Both the position numbers and the translations under genes were made by a program. The notes under the pieces were generated by a model. It worked only from the letters and a program-made list of their open reading frames with translations, was not told the origin of the DNA and did no database searches. A DNA stretch of 64,000 bases from Rhodovastum atsumiense (GTDB lineage Bacteria > Pseudomonadota > Alphaproteobacteria > Acetobacterales > Acetobacteraceae): the NCBI GenBank assembly GCA_026225115.1, contig JAMFSE010000071.1:1-64000 (forward strand), in the 5' to 3' direction. This document shows positions 11,008 through 18,937 of the stretch, one piece after another. The first letter of the stretch is position 1, and the number at the start of each line of letters is the position of its first letter.

Positions 11008-12556
11008 CGACCGCCTCCGCTTCACTGCCGCCCATCAACAGGCCAATCCGTTCGATCGTCGCTTCCTTCACCGCCATCGGCTCGGAGACCCTGCCTGCCG
11101 CAATCACCGCAATCCGGTCGCAAAGGAGCAGAATTTCATCGAGATCCTGGCTGATCAGCACCACTGCCGTGCCGGCCTGCGCCAACGCCACCAGCGCCTC
11201 GTAAATCGCCGCGGCGGCCCCTGCATCGACGCCCCAGGTTGGCTGACTGATCACCAGCAGGCTAGGCTGCTGCACCACCTCCCGCCCGACCAGGAATTTC
11301 TGCAAATTGCCGCCCGAGAGCGAGCGCGCCTCGGCCTGCGGCCCGGTGGTGCGCACATCGAAGCGCTTGATCACGCCGGCCGCAAAATCGAACGTCCGCC
11401 GCCGGTTGATTACGCCCAGCCGGTGTAAAGCCCCGCGCACATAGGCGGACAAAAACCCGTTCTCCGATAGCGACATCGGCCCGACCGCGCCGTGGCCGTT
11501 GCGTTCCTCCGGCAGGAACCCGCAGCTTTGCCGCCGCCGCTTCGCCGGTCCGTCATGGCCGATGGGCTTGCCGTCAAGCAGGATATTCTTCGGCGATCCG
11601 GCCGGAATTTCGCCGGACAGCGCATCCATGAACTCGCTCTGCCCATTGCCCGCAATACCGGCGATGCCGAGGATTTCGCCCGGCGCCACGCTGAACGAGA
11701 TGTCCTTCAAATCCGTCCCGAATGGCTGATTGGAGCGGATGGTCAACCGGTCCAGCACCAGCCGCGGCGCCGCCGTGCTGGCGATCTTATGCCCGAAATC
11801 CTGCTCTTTCAGCTTGGCGCTGATCATCAGCTCGGCGAGCTCGCGCGCGGTCTTTTCCTTCGGCACGCAATGCGCCACCACCTTGCCCAGCCGCATAATC
11901 GTTGCCTGCTCGCAAAGTGCCCGGATCTCTTCCAGCTTATGGCTGATGTAGAGGATCGAGCAGCCCTCGGCCGCCAGCCGGCGCAAGGTCTCGAACAGCT
12001 TGAAGACTTCCTGCGGCGTCAGCACCGAGGTCGGTTCATCCATGATCAGCAGTTTCGGATTTTGCAGCAGGCAGCGCACAATCTCGATGCGCTGGCGCTC
12101 GCCCACCGAGAGGTCATGCACCGCGCGCGCCGGGTCCAGCGGCAGGCCGTAGCGGGTCGAGATATCGACGATCCGGTCCTGCAAGCCCACCCGGTCCGCC
12201 GGATTGTTCAGCCCCAGCGCGATATTTTCGGCCACCGTCAGCGCCTCGAACAGGGAGAAATGCTGGAACACCATGCCGATGCCAAGGCTGCGCGCCTGCG
12301 CCGGGCTGCCGATGCGCACCGCCTTGCCGAGCCATTCGATGCGCCCCGCATCCGGCTTCATCACGCCGTAGATTATTTTGACGAGCGTGCTCTTTCCCGC
12401 GCCATTCTCGCCCAGCAATGCATGGATTTCGTTCTGCCCGACCGTCAGATCCACCGCATCATTGGCAAGGCACCCAGGAAACTGCTTGGTAATCCCGCAC
12501 AGGCTAAGCAACGGCGGCGGCATTTGGGTGGCGGGCCCGATGGTTTCAGAATCCAT
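10991..12556 (-). CDS. Two-domain ABC transporter ATPase, BMP/nucleoside-type
   Basis: A 521-residue protein with two fused ABC domains, as in sugar and nucleoside importers (RbsA/NupO type). Domain 1 has Walker A GENGAGKST near residue 54, signature LSVGERQRIEIV and Walker B LLIMDEPTSVLT. Domain 2 has a degenerate Walker A (GIAGNGQSE) and signature LSGGNLQKF, so only the first site may hydrolyse ATP fully, which is usual in this family. It is the first gene of the minus-strand operon and its start faces the 8-oxoguanine deaminase across 42 bases. Confidence 0.93.
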   Translation of the reverse strand: MDSETIGPATQMPPPLLSLCGITKQFPGCLANDAVDLTVGQNEIHALLGENGAGKSTLVKIIYGVMKPDAGRIEWLGKAVRIGSPAQARSLGIGMVFQHFSLFEALTVAENIALGLNNPADRVGLQDRIVDISTRYGLPLDPARAVHDLSVGERQRIEIVRCLLQNPKLLIMDEPTSVLTPQEVFKLFETLRRLAAEGCSILYISHKLEEIRALCEQATIMRLGKVVAHCVPKEKTARELAELMISAKLKEQDFGHKIASTAAPRLVLDRLTIRSNQPFGTDLKDISFSVAPGEILGIAGIAGNGQSEFMDALSGEIPAGSPKNILLDGKPIGHDGPAKRRRQSCGFLPEERNGHGAVGPMSLSENGFLSAYVRGALHRLGVINRRRTFDFAAGVIKRFDVRTTGPQAEARSLSGGNLQKFLVGREVVQQPSLLVISQPTWGVDAGAAAAIYEALVALAQAGTAVVLISQDLDEILLLCDRIAVIAAGRVSEPMAVKEATIERIGLLMGGSEAEAVDALPA

Positions 12557-12598
12557 GCAAAAAATTAAGCAAGAATTAGACCAGCTCGCGCGATCCCC

Positions 12599-13954
12599 AT
12601 GAATACGTTAGACGTCAAAGCCATGCGGCTATGGATCAAACAGCCGCTCGCCGGCATGCCGGCGGGCGCGGAAGGCGGGATCGTCCTCGACGGCCAGATC
12701 ATTGCCGCCTATGTCGCCGCCGGCGAGCAGCCGGTGGCAGACGAGGTGTTCGACGCCGGCGAACATGTCGTCCTGCCCGGGCTCATCAACACGCATCATC
12801 ATTTCTACCAGACGCTCACCCGCGCCTACGCGCCGGCAGTCGATAAAAAACTCTTCGACTGGCTGGTCGCTCTGTACCCGGTCTGGGCCCGGATGACGAA
12901 GCCCGAATTCCGCCTCGCCTGCCGGCTGGCATTGGCCGAACTCCTGCTCTCCGGCTGCACCACGGCAGCCGATCACCATTACGTGTTTCCCGAAGGCCTG
13001 CCGGACGCCATCGATATCGAGCTGCAGGAAGCAGCAGCACTCGGCATCCGCGCCGTGCTCTGCCGCGGCTCGATGGATCTCTCGACCGAAGACGGCGGCC
13101 TGCCCCCGCCGTCCGTTACCCAAAGCATCGACACGATCCTGGCCGACGGCGAACGCCTCGCCAGAACCTGGCACCAGCGCGGCCCGGGCACGATGAGCCA
13201 GATCGCGCTGGCCCCCTGCTCGCCTTTTTCCGTCACCGGCGCGCTGATGCGGGAAACCGCGCTGCAGGCCGAAAATCTCGACCTGCGCCTGCACACCCAT
13301 CTCGCCGAAACCGATGACGAGAACGAATTCTGCCTCCAAAAATATGGCAAGCGGCCGCTGGATTACCTGGAAGATCTAGGCTGGGTCAGTAACCGCGCCT
13401 GGTTCGCCCACGGCATCCATTTCACCGGAGAAGAGATCCATCGCATGGGCATGGCCGGCTGCTGCGTGGCGCATTGCCCCAGCTCCAACATGCTGCTCGG
13501 CTCAGGCATCTGTCCGGTCAGCGCGCTGGAGCAGGCGGGCGTCGCGGTCGGGCTTGGGGTCGACGGCTCCGCCTCCAACGATGGCTCCAACATGATCCAG
13601 GAATTGCGGCAGGCGCTGCTGCTGGCCCGCGCCGGCCGCGGCATCGGCGCTGCCAAATTCAGCGACCCGATCCGCTGGGCAACCCAAGGCTCCGCCCGCT
13701 GCCTCGGCCGCGACGATATCGGCGCGATCACCCCCGGCCTGCAAGCCGACCTCGCCTTCTTCAAGCTGGACGAACCACGCTTCTCCGGCGCCGGCGATCC
13801 CCTCGCGGCACTGATCACCTGCGGCGCCCACCGGGCCGACCGCGTGATGGTCGGCGGCATCTGGCGCGTCATCGACGGCGCCATCCCGGGGCTCGACATG
13901 CCGGCACTGCTGGCCGCCCATAATGCCGCCAGCCGCCGGTTGCGTGCCGGATAG
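12599..13954 (+). CDS. 8-oxoguanine deaminase (amidohydrolase superfamily)
   Basis: A 451-residue metal-dependent amidohydrolase. It has the beta-strand-1 HxH metal motif (NTHHHF, His66 and His68), a metal His in LHTHLAE, a His in WFAHGIHF, and Asp322 in GVDGSASNDGSNMIQE. That last stretch is characteristic of the 8-oxoguanine deaminase branch, which converts 8-oxoguanine to urate and ammonia. It is divergent from the operon of purine-type transporters, which supports a purine substrate. Other hydroxy- or chloro-ring deaminases of the superfamily remain possible. The intergenic space is only 42 bases, and no strong ribosome-binding site precedes the ATG. Confidence 0.85.
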   Translation: MNTLDVKAMRLWIKQPLAGMPAGAEGGIVLDGQIIAAYVAAGEQPVADEVFDAGEHVVLPGLINTHHHFYQTLTRAYAPAVDKKLFDWLVALYPVWARMTKPEFRLACRLALAELLLSGCTTAADHHYVFPEGLPDAIDIELQEAAALGIRAVLCRGSMDLSTEDGGLPPPSVTQSIDTILADGERLARTWHQRGPGTMSQIALAPCSPFSVTGALMRETALQAENLDLRLHTHLAETDDENEFCLQKYGKRPLDYLEDLGWVSNRAWFAHGIHFTGEEIHRMGMAGCCVAHCPSSNMLLGSGICPVSALEQAGVAVGLGVDGSASNDGSNMIQELRQALLLARAGRGIGAAKFSDPIRWATQGSARCLGRDDIGAITPGLQADLAFFKLDEPRFSGAGDPLAALITCGAHRADRVMVGGIWRVIDGAIPGLDMPALLAAHNAASRRLRAG

Positions 13955-14028
13955 CCCCCCGGCGGAGCCGGATAGCTTCCCCTCGGCGAACGTGTTAGCG
14001 ACCCGGCAGCAATGACGGGGAGAATGCC

Positions 14029-15009
14029 GTGCTGACGGCTTACGGATGCAATCACACCCGGTTTTTCGAAACGCCGCGCGGCGCCCCCAACGCCGTCTGG
14101 TACGATCTGCTCAGCCCGTCGGATGAGGAGATCGCGGCGACCGAAAAGGAAACCGGGTTATCACTGCCGACCCAGGCCGATATAACGGAAATCGAGAACT
14201 CCTCCAGGCTTTCATCCGACGGACCGGTGCTGACCATGAGCATGCCGGTCGTCGCCCGAACCGATGAAGGCCTGGAGGGCAGCGCCTGCGGTTTCGTGCT
14301 ATCCCCCGACCGGCTGGTGACGATCCGCTTCGCCCCCAGCATGCCGATCGATCATTTCAAGCAGACCCCGCACGAAACCGGCGAGCCCGGAGGCGCGGCC
14401 TCGGCCTTTATCTTCACCGGCCTGCTGGAAGCCTTCGTCGACAAGCAGGCGGATGCGCTGGAGAAACTGCGCAACGAGCTCGACGCCATGTCGCACCAGG
14501 TGTTTCACCACCGCTTTGCCGCGGCCAGCAAACAGGCGGACAAGCGACGCAACCAGGAATACGAGCTGCAGGCAATTCTTGTGACGCTCGGCCGCGCCTA
14601 CGACACCATCTCCTTCCTGCGTGACAGCCAGCTGGGCATTGCGCGGATCGCTCCCTTCACCCAGACCACGGCCGACTGGCTGCCGAAATCGGTGAATGCG
14701 CGGCTGAAATCCCTGAACAAGGATATCGCCTCGCTGAACGAATTCAGCACGCATCTGACCGACAAGGTGCAGTTCCTGCTGGACGCAACTCTGGGGCTGA
14801 TCAGCATCGCGCAGAACGGCCTCATCAAAGTGCTGACGATCGTCTCCATCGTCGGGATTCCACCGACGCTAATTGCCGGCATCTACGGCATGAATTTCCA
14901 CGACATGCCCGAATTAAGCTGGTCCTACGGCTACCCCTACGCCTGGGCGTTCATGATTCTCTCGGCGGTGCTGCCGCTGATTTTGTTCCGGGTCAAAGGA
15001 TGGCTGTAG
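14029..15009 (+). CDS. corA: CorA-family magnesium transporter
   Basis: A 326-residue protein with a long cytoplasmic, helix-rich N-terminal domain and two C-terminal membrane helices. The signature YGMN sits between them at about residues 286-289, followed by FHDMPE, where family members often have MNFxxMPE. CorA forms pentameric Mg2+ (and Co2+/Ni2+) channels. The start is GTG with GGGGAGA seven bases upstream; a nearby ATG is out of frame. It overlaps the sufE start by 10 bases. It ends with TAG. Confidence 0.92.
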   Translation: MLTAYGCNHTRFFETPRGAPNAVWYDLLSPSDEEIAATEKETGLSLPTQADITEIENSSRLSSDGPVLTMSMPVVARTDEGLEGSACGFVLSPDRLVTIRFAPSMPIDHFKQTPHETGEPGGAASAFIFTGLLEAFVDKQADALEKLRNELDAMSHQVFHHRFAAASKQADKRRNQEYELQAILVTLGRAYDTISFLRDSQLGIARIAPFTQTTADWLPKSVNARLKSLNKDIASLNEFSTHLTDKVQFLLDATLGLISIAQNGLIKVLTIVSIVGIPPTLIAGIYGMNFHDMPELSWSYGYPYAWAFMILSAVLPLILFRVKGWL

Positions 15010-15452
15010 CCGACAACACCTCGCCCTTTCTGGCGCCGGAGGATGACAGCGCCACCGCCGCCATCGCGGCGATCGGCGACGAGCTGGCGTTTTTCGACGA
15101 CTGGATGGACCGCTACCAGTTCATCATCGAACTCGGCCGCAAACTCCCCGATTACCCGCAGGACTGGCAGGACGAAGCCCACCGCGTGCAAGGCTGCCAA
15201 AGTCAGGTCTGGCTGGCCGCCGAGGAACGGAGCGAAAAACTGTTTTTCGCCGGCGCCTCGGACGCCGCCATCGTCTCCGGCCTGGTGGCGCTGGTGCTGC
15301 GCGTCTATTCCGGCCGCAGCCGCGCGGAAATCCTTGCAACGGACCCGGTTTTTCTGAAAGATCTCGGACTGATCGCGGCATTGTCCAGCAATCGCGGCAA
15401 CGGCGTCGCGGCAATGGCGGAGCGGATTCAAACGATCGCAAAAACGGCATAA
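15000..15452 (+). CDS. sufE: SufE-type cysteine-desulfurase activator
   Basis: A 150-residue SufE-family protein that accepts persulfide sulfur from a SufS-type cysteine desulfurase and passes it to Fe-S cluster assembly. The persulfide-carrying Cys66 lies in RVQGCQSQVW, the family signature, and KLPDYPQDW precedes it. It starts inside the last codons of corA. No sufS or sufBCD gene is nearby, so this is a stand-alone copy. Confidence 0.92.
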   Translation: MAVADNTSPFLAPEDDSATAAIAAIGDELAFFDDWMDRYQFIIELGRKLPDYPQDWQDEAHRVQGCQSQVWLAAEERSEKLFFAGASDAAIVSGLVALVLRVYSGRSRAEILATDPVFLKDLGLIAALSSNRGNGVAAMAERIQTIAKTA

Positions 15453-15486
15453 ACGCCCGGACAAACGGGAGACAAAGGAGGGGTAA

Positions 15487-16347
15487 ATGAACGCCACCAA
15501 CGCTGGAACATTCCTCATCGGCGGCGACCTGCCGGTGCACCGCATGGGCTTTGGCGCCATGCGCCTGATCGGCCCGCAGGTCTATGGCGAGCCGCTGGAT
15601 CGCGGCAACTCGCTGGCGGTACTGCGCCGCGCCGTCGACCTCGGCATCGATTTCATCGACACGGCAGAGGCCTACGGCCCCGGCATCGACGAAGAACTTA
15701 TCGCCGAGGCACTCTTCCCCTATGCGCCGAAACTGGTGATCGCCACCAAATGCGGGATCGACCGCCGCGCCCTGGATTTCAACGAGACCCGCATGAAAGG
15801 CTCACCCGAACAGATCCGCGCCTCCTGCGAGGGCAGCCTGTCCCGCCTGAAACTGGAACGGATCGATCTCTACCAGCTGCACCGGATCGACCCCGCCGTA
15901 CCGCTGGAGGATTCCATCGGCGAACTGGGCCGGCTGCAGGCGGAGGGCAAAATCCGCCATATCGGCGTCTCCGAATTCGACGTCGAACAACTCAAACGCG
16001 CCTGCGCGGTGGCGCCGATCACCACGGTGCAGAATCGCTACAATATCATCGACCGCAACCACGAACCCGTGCTCGAATATTGCGAAGAAAACGCCATCGG
16101 CTTCATCCCCTGGTACCCGCTCGGCGCCGGCCCGCTCTCGGCCGCGGACGGCCCGCTCGCGCCCACCGCCACCCGCCTCGGCGCCACACCGGCGCAAATC
16201 GCACTCGCCTGGCTGCTCGCGCGCTCGCCCGTCATGCTGCTGATCCCCGGCACCGCCTCCGTCGCGCATCTGGAACAAAACACCGCAGCCGTGGATGTGC
16301 AGCTGAGCGATGAAGATATGACGGAACTAGGCAAGCTTAAGCGTTAA
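15487..16347 (+). CDS. Aldo/keto reductase
   Basis: A 286-residue AKR-family (beta/alpha)8 oxidoreductase that uses NADPH to reduce aldehydes or ketones. The catalytic tetrad is present: Asp58 and Tyr63 (FIDTAEAYG), Lys88 (IATKCG) and His132 (LYQLHRID). The C-terminal half has GVSEFD and an IPGT cofactor-binding segment. A strong GGAGGGG lies before the ATG. The substrate is unknown. It is followed by copy 1 of the AT-rich hairpin repeat, convergent with the SDR gene. Confidence 0.92.
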   Translation: MNATNAGTFLIGGDLPVHRMGFGAMRLIGPQVYGEPLDRGNSLAVLRRAVDLGIDFIDTAEAYGPGIDEELIAEALFPYAPKLVIATKCGIDRRALDFNETRMKGSPEQIRASCEGSLSRLKLERIDLYQLHRIDPAVPLEDSIGELGRLQAEGKIRHIGVSEFDVEQLKRACAVAPITTVQNRYNIIDRNHEPVLEYCEENAIGFIPWYPLGAGPLSAADGPLAPTATRLGATPAQIALAWLLARSPVMLLIPGTASVAHLEQNTAAVDVQLSDEDMTELGKLKR

Positions 16348-16480
16348 GCGAAGCAGCCGCTTTTTTGAAAAAAAGCGGCGCAAAAAACTTTTGCTATACT
16401 GGAGCCGGGAGCTACCAGCCCCCATGGCCCAGATGACAAAAGTCTTTTTGCTTCTTTTTCTTCAGAAAAAGAAGCGCTTC
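16348..16480. repeat. AT-rich multi-hairpin repeat, copy 1
   Basis: The left hairpin (16356-16379) is GCCGCTTTTTT/AAAAAAAGCGGC, followed by the shared core GCAAAAAACTTTTGCTA, a middle section with a weaker stem, and a right hairpin (16450-16475) with an 11-bp stem GCTTCTTTTTC/GAAAAAGAAGC. It fills the space between the convergent stops of the aldo/keto reductase and the SDR. Each outer hairpin is placed just after a stop codon, as expected of a terminator for each direction. Confidence 0.85.
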
Positions 16481-16482
16481 AT

Positions 16483-17217
16483 CTAGGCGGTATTTCCAGC
16501 GTCGACCGTCACGACAGTGCCGGTGATATTGCGCGCGCCGTCGCTGAACAAAAATGCCACGGCGCTGCCGACGTCTTCTACTTCTGCCATGCGCCGCAAT
16601 GCGCTGCGGCGGACTATTTTATCGTAACCCGCTTCACCGAGTCCGCTAGTCAATTCCGTATCGACAAATCCGGGTGCAACGGCATTGACGGTGATCTCAA
16701 GCGGACCCAATTCGCGCGCCAGCGATTTGGTAAATCCGACCAGCGCGGCTTTGGTCGCGCTATAGACCGACAAGGCATTGAAGCCGTTGGACGCGACGAT
16801 CGATGAGATGTTGACGATCCGGCCGCCTTTTTGCGTCATCATCGTGCGCGTCACATATTTCGTCAGGGCGATGGGCGAGTGGATATTAAGACGCAGCAAT
16901 TGCGCCATCGCCGCATCGTTCATGCCGGATAGCAGTCCGCCGGTGCCAAGCCCGGCATTATTCACCAAGCCATAAAGCGCGCCGAATTCTTTGCGAATGG
17001 CTTTCACCAAAGCGGGAATTGCCTCGATATCTGCAAGATCCGCCGCGTGGAACTGCAACGCTCCCCGCCCCGCTGCCTTTACGCGCTGCGCCGCTGCATC
17101 AAAAACTTCGGTCTGGCTGCGGGCTATGGCGATGACCTGAAAACCGTCGGTCGCCAGTCTTTCAGCAATGCCGAGCCCAAGCCCGCGGCTGCCGCCGGTC
17201 ACGATGATGTTACGCAT
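16483..17217 (-). CDS. Short-chain dehydrogenase/reductase, FabG-like
   Basis: A 244-residue classical SDR. It shows the NAD(P) motif TGGSRGLG at residues 7-14, NNAG at 86-89, catalytic Ser139, and Tyr152-SAT-Lys156. VAPGFVDTEL and the C-terminal GTVVTVDAG are FabG-like features, so reduction of a beta-keto group on a carrier protein is plausible. Its start overlaps the end of the ligase gene by eight bases; with the ligase, the carrier protein and the exporter it forms one cassette. Confidence 0.88.
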   Translation of the reverse strand: MRNIIVTGGSRGLGLGIAERLATDGFQVIAIARSQTEVFDAAAQRVKAAGRGALQFHAADLADIEAIPALVKAIRKEFGALYGLVNNAGLGTGGLLSGMNDAAMAQLLRLNIHSPIALTKYVTRTMMTQKGGRIVNISSIVASNGFNALSVYSATKAALVGFTKSLARELGPLEITVNAVAPGFVDTELTSGLGEAGYDKIVRRSALRRMAEVEDVGSAVAFLFSDGARNITGTVVTVDAGNTA

Positions 17218-18601
17218 TGCGCAACAATTTGCCGGCGGCGTTGATTTCTAGCGACGGCACCTGCGTCACGAATGCCGGAATTTTATGCGCGGGCAGGCGT
17301 TCGCGGCAGGAGATCAGAATCTCTTCCCTGGTTTGTGCGAAGGAATCACCTTCGTGTTCAAGCACGATATCGGCCACGACGATAGCGCCAGTTATCGGAC
17401 TCCTCCTGCCCCGGACCCGCGACATCCGCACATTCGGATGCTGGTTGAGCACCGCTTCCACCTCTTCCGGATGCACCTTCAGGCCGCCGACATTGATCAC
17501 GCCTTCGCGCCTACCGGTGAAGTAATAGCGGCCGTCGCGCAAAGCCACGGTATCGCCGGTATCGACAAAGCCGTCTTCATCGGCGAGTACGCGCGCCGCA
17601 TCACCGGCATAGCCGCCGGCCAGCCGCGTGGAACGGATCCGCAAGGTTGCGTCGATGACCCGCATCTCCACTGGCGCCCCGGGACGTCCAACCCATTCCG
17701 CCGGAAAGCCCGCCAGGCCATCGGTCACGTCGAACGCCACACCCGCCTCGGTCGAGGCAAAGGCATGCGCAATTTTGGCTGCCGGGAAAACGCTTTGCAG
17801 TTGATTGAGGACCGCCTGGTCCGCGATCTCTCCCGAAAGCCGAACATAGCCGGGCGATATTTTTTTAATCTCCGGGCTCATCAGCGCGCGGCGCCAATGC
17901 GACGGCGTGCCGGAAATATGCGTCACGCCAAAGCTGCCGAGCCGGGCAAGAAAATCGCCGACCGGCTCGCTTGCTTCGGACAGCGCCATCGGCGCACCCT
18001 CGGTGAGTGCACGCAGCAGAATCTGCAGCCCGCCATACCGGCGAATATCGTAGAAGCTGCTCCATTTGGCCGCGCTCGGCCGGGGCGCGGCCCGGCCGGC
18101 ATCGCCTAAGGGACCGGTCAGGCTTTGCAGCGTATGCACGACCATTTTTGGATTGCCGGTAGTGCCCGAGGTGAAGAGCAGCCATTCGGTGACCCGATCG
18201 GCGCCCCGCGGACCGCAACCGGTCAGCGTCAACCCGCAGGCAGCGACGGAAACGCCGCTGACATGTTCAACCAGACGATCCGGTTCCTCCGACAAAACGG
18301 TATCGGCTTCGGCGTTGCTGATGACGGAAGGCAGGTTCGCCACTGCGAGATCGGGCGGACAGAGGATGATCCGGCGCGCGATGCCATCAAGCTCGATCGC
18401 CGCCAATGCGGACGCCAGCTGCCGCTCGGCATAAATAACAACCGACTTGCCGCGCGCCTGCTCCAGATCAATCCCGAGGGAAGTGGCGCTGGCAAGGGCG
18501 CCTAGTGCGACGGACTGACTTCTATCGGAGAGGAAAAACCCCGGCGTCAGACCCGTTTTTGTAACCAGTTCCCATAGCGTGGGATGGCTAAGCGGCTGCA
18601 T
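17210..18601 (-). CDS. Class I adenylate-forming acyl/aryl ligase
   Basis: A 463-residue ANL-family enzyme that would activate a carboxylic acid as its AMP ester. Motif A3 is LLFTSGTTGNPKMV at 141-154; A5-like AFASTEAGVAFD, A7/A8-like DTGDTVALRDGRYYFTGRREGVINVGG, and an A10 lysine (AAGKLLRNA, Lys459) are all present, so the enzyme looks intact although short. Its start overlaps the end of the acyl carrier protein gene by 14 bases, which suggests that the carrier protein is the acceptor. Closest general family types are AMP-ligases that load free-standing ACPs. The acid is unknown. Confidence 0.82.
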   Translation of the reverse strand: MQPLSHPTLWELVTKTGLTPGFFLSDRSQSVALGALASATSLGIDLEQARGKSVVIYAERQLASALAAIELDGIARRIILCPPDLAVANLPSVISNAEADTVLSEEPDRLVEHVSGVSVAACGLTLTGCGPRGADRVTEWLLFTSGTTGNPKMVVHTLQSLTGPLGDAGRAAPRPSAAKWSSFYDIRRYGGLQILLRALTEGAPMALSEASEPVGDFLARLGSFGVTHISGTPSHWRRALMSPEIKKISPGYVRLSGEIADQAVLNQLQSVFPAAKIAHAFASTEAGVAFDVTDGLAGFPAEWVGRPGAPVEMRVIDATLRIRSTRLAGGYAGDAARVLADEDGFVDTGDTVALRDGRYYFTGRREGVINVGGLKVHPEEVEAVLNQHPNVRMSRVRGRRSPITGAIVVADIVLEHEGDSFAQTREEILISCRERLPAHKIPAFVTQVPSLEINAAGKLLRNA

Positions 18602-18863
18602 TTTCGTAAAGCTGGATGAAATCGCCCAAGGTCACCGGAAATGCGAGATTTTCATCTTCGGCGAACGGGTCCAGTTCCAGCGCATCGTCGAGGCTCGCGA
18701 CGAGCACGGCGACGCAAAGCGAATCCAGGCCGGATTCCATCAGCGGCAACGCATCCGTCAGTGGCGCCAACTGCTTGTTATGCAGCGCGGCGATGCGGTG
18801 GATTTCATCCAGGATCGTCGACCTGACCGAGGGTTCAGTGTTGTCTGCCATGCGGGATGTCAT
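18588..18863 (-). CDS. Stand-alone acyl carrier protein
   Basis: A 91-residue carrier protein. The phosphopantetheine attachment site is Ser48 in MESGLDSLCVAV, which matches the DSL motif. The ATG at 18863 is chosen with AGGAG 11 bases upstream; a TTG at 18887 would add eight residues. It is not the housekeeping AcpP, whose surroundings (fabG/fabF) are absent. Coupling to the adenylating ligase suggests that it holds the activated acid for reduction by the SDR. Confidence 0.82.
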   Translation of the reverse strand: MTSRMADNTEPSVRSTILDEIHRIAALHNKQLAPLTDALPLMESGLDSLCVAVLVASLDDALELDPFAEDENLAFPVTLGDFIQLYENAAA

Positions 18864-18937
18864 CGAATATCGGGCTCCTGAAGTCAACCTAATACAACCG
18901 GAATCAGCGCCATTTTTCTAAAAAAATAACTATTTTC

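Noticed and set aside
12557-12598. Purine riboswitch or long leader between the ABC ATPase and the deaminase
   Set aside because: Only 42 bases separate the two divergent starts, too short for a known purine riboswitch.
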